A stretch of 6,339 nucleotides of DNA, taken from contig JAESQE010000284.1 of NCBI GenBank assembly GCA_016765335.1, positions 1 through 6,339 of the forward strand, given 5' to 3'. This document shows, in pieces, positions 6,266 to 6,339 of this stretch. The notes under the pieces were generated by a model, which was not told the DNA's origin, did no database searches, and was given only the letters and a program-made list of their open reading frames with translations. This DNA is from Planctomycetaceae bacterium (GTDB lineage: Bacteria; Planctomycetota; Planctomycetia; Planctomycetales; Planctomycetaceae). Position numbers and translations under genes: made by a program. The stretch's first letter is position 1; each line of letters starts with the position of its first letter.

Positions 6266-6339
6266 TCAGCTTCCCAGGTGTGTTTGCAGCAGGTTGACCA
6301 GTTCTTTGGTGAATCGGCTGCGAGGGAGCACTTGATCGC
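6266..6339 (-). CDS. C-terminal end of an unidentified minus-strand gene (partial at right edge)
   Basis: On the minus strand the frame entering at the right edge reads 23 codons ending at TGA (6268-6266): DQVLPRSRFTKEL followed by VNLLQTHLGS. The sequence is protein-like, with charged residues and an amphipathic helical end. The stop is 2 bases before the ATG of the ornithine cyclodeaminase homologue, a spacing typical of translationally coupled genes. The GGGA ribosome binding site of the downstream gene falls inside its last codons. The product cannot be identified from so short an end. Confidence 0.6.
   Translation of the reverse strand, partial: DQVLPRSRFTKELVNLLQTHLGS

Overview
The window looks like a chromosomal segment of a planctomycete, probably from a moderate-GC lineage. 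This is inferred from gene content. There are two tandem exported PQQ-like beta-propeller proteins of the type common in that phylum (one opens its domain with WPMWGG, the other carries the [16 protein letters not shown] signature), a secreted ThuA-domain protein, and spacers rich in inverted repeats. No sequence search was possible, so the taxonomic call is moderate.

Layout. Positions 1-1985 (+) hold the 3' part of a long gene: a beta-propeller, then an Ig-like domain, then a concanavalin/LamG-like C-terminal domain. Its reading frame is cut by one TAA at 675-677, although the family sequence continues in the same frame on both sides. Positions 2087-3838 (+) encode a second propeller protein. 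It is a probable lipoprotein whose propeller is held off the membrane by a (PEPK)8 linker encoded by a 12-bp tandem repeat. A perfect 12-bp hairpin (3878-3908) and a small second hairpin separate it from a secreted ThuA-family protein (3949-4845, +).

Positions 4846-5309 hold no gene I can support, but contain four separate inverted-repeat structures, some of which look like dispersed intergenic repeats or terminators. The minus strand then carries an ornithine cyclodeaminase/mu-crystallin family oxidoreductase (6263 to 5310). Two bases upstream of its start is the stop codon of another minus-strand gene that runs off the right edge, so these two are probably co-transcribed.

How the genes may work together. 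The plus-strand genes are all probably exported (the first lacks its N-terminus here). They fit a periplasmic or cell-surface module of the kind planctomycetes carry in quantity, possibly for carbohydrate handling, but no substrate can be read from the sequence. The minus-strand pair is a separate, convergent cytoplasmic unit of amino/imino acid metabolism. I do not see a clearly novel system. The best leads are the lone in-frame stop in an otherwise intact gene, the structured convergent spacer, and the catalytic-site substitution in the ornithine cyclodeaminase homologue.
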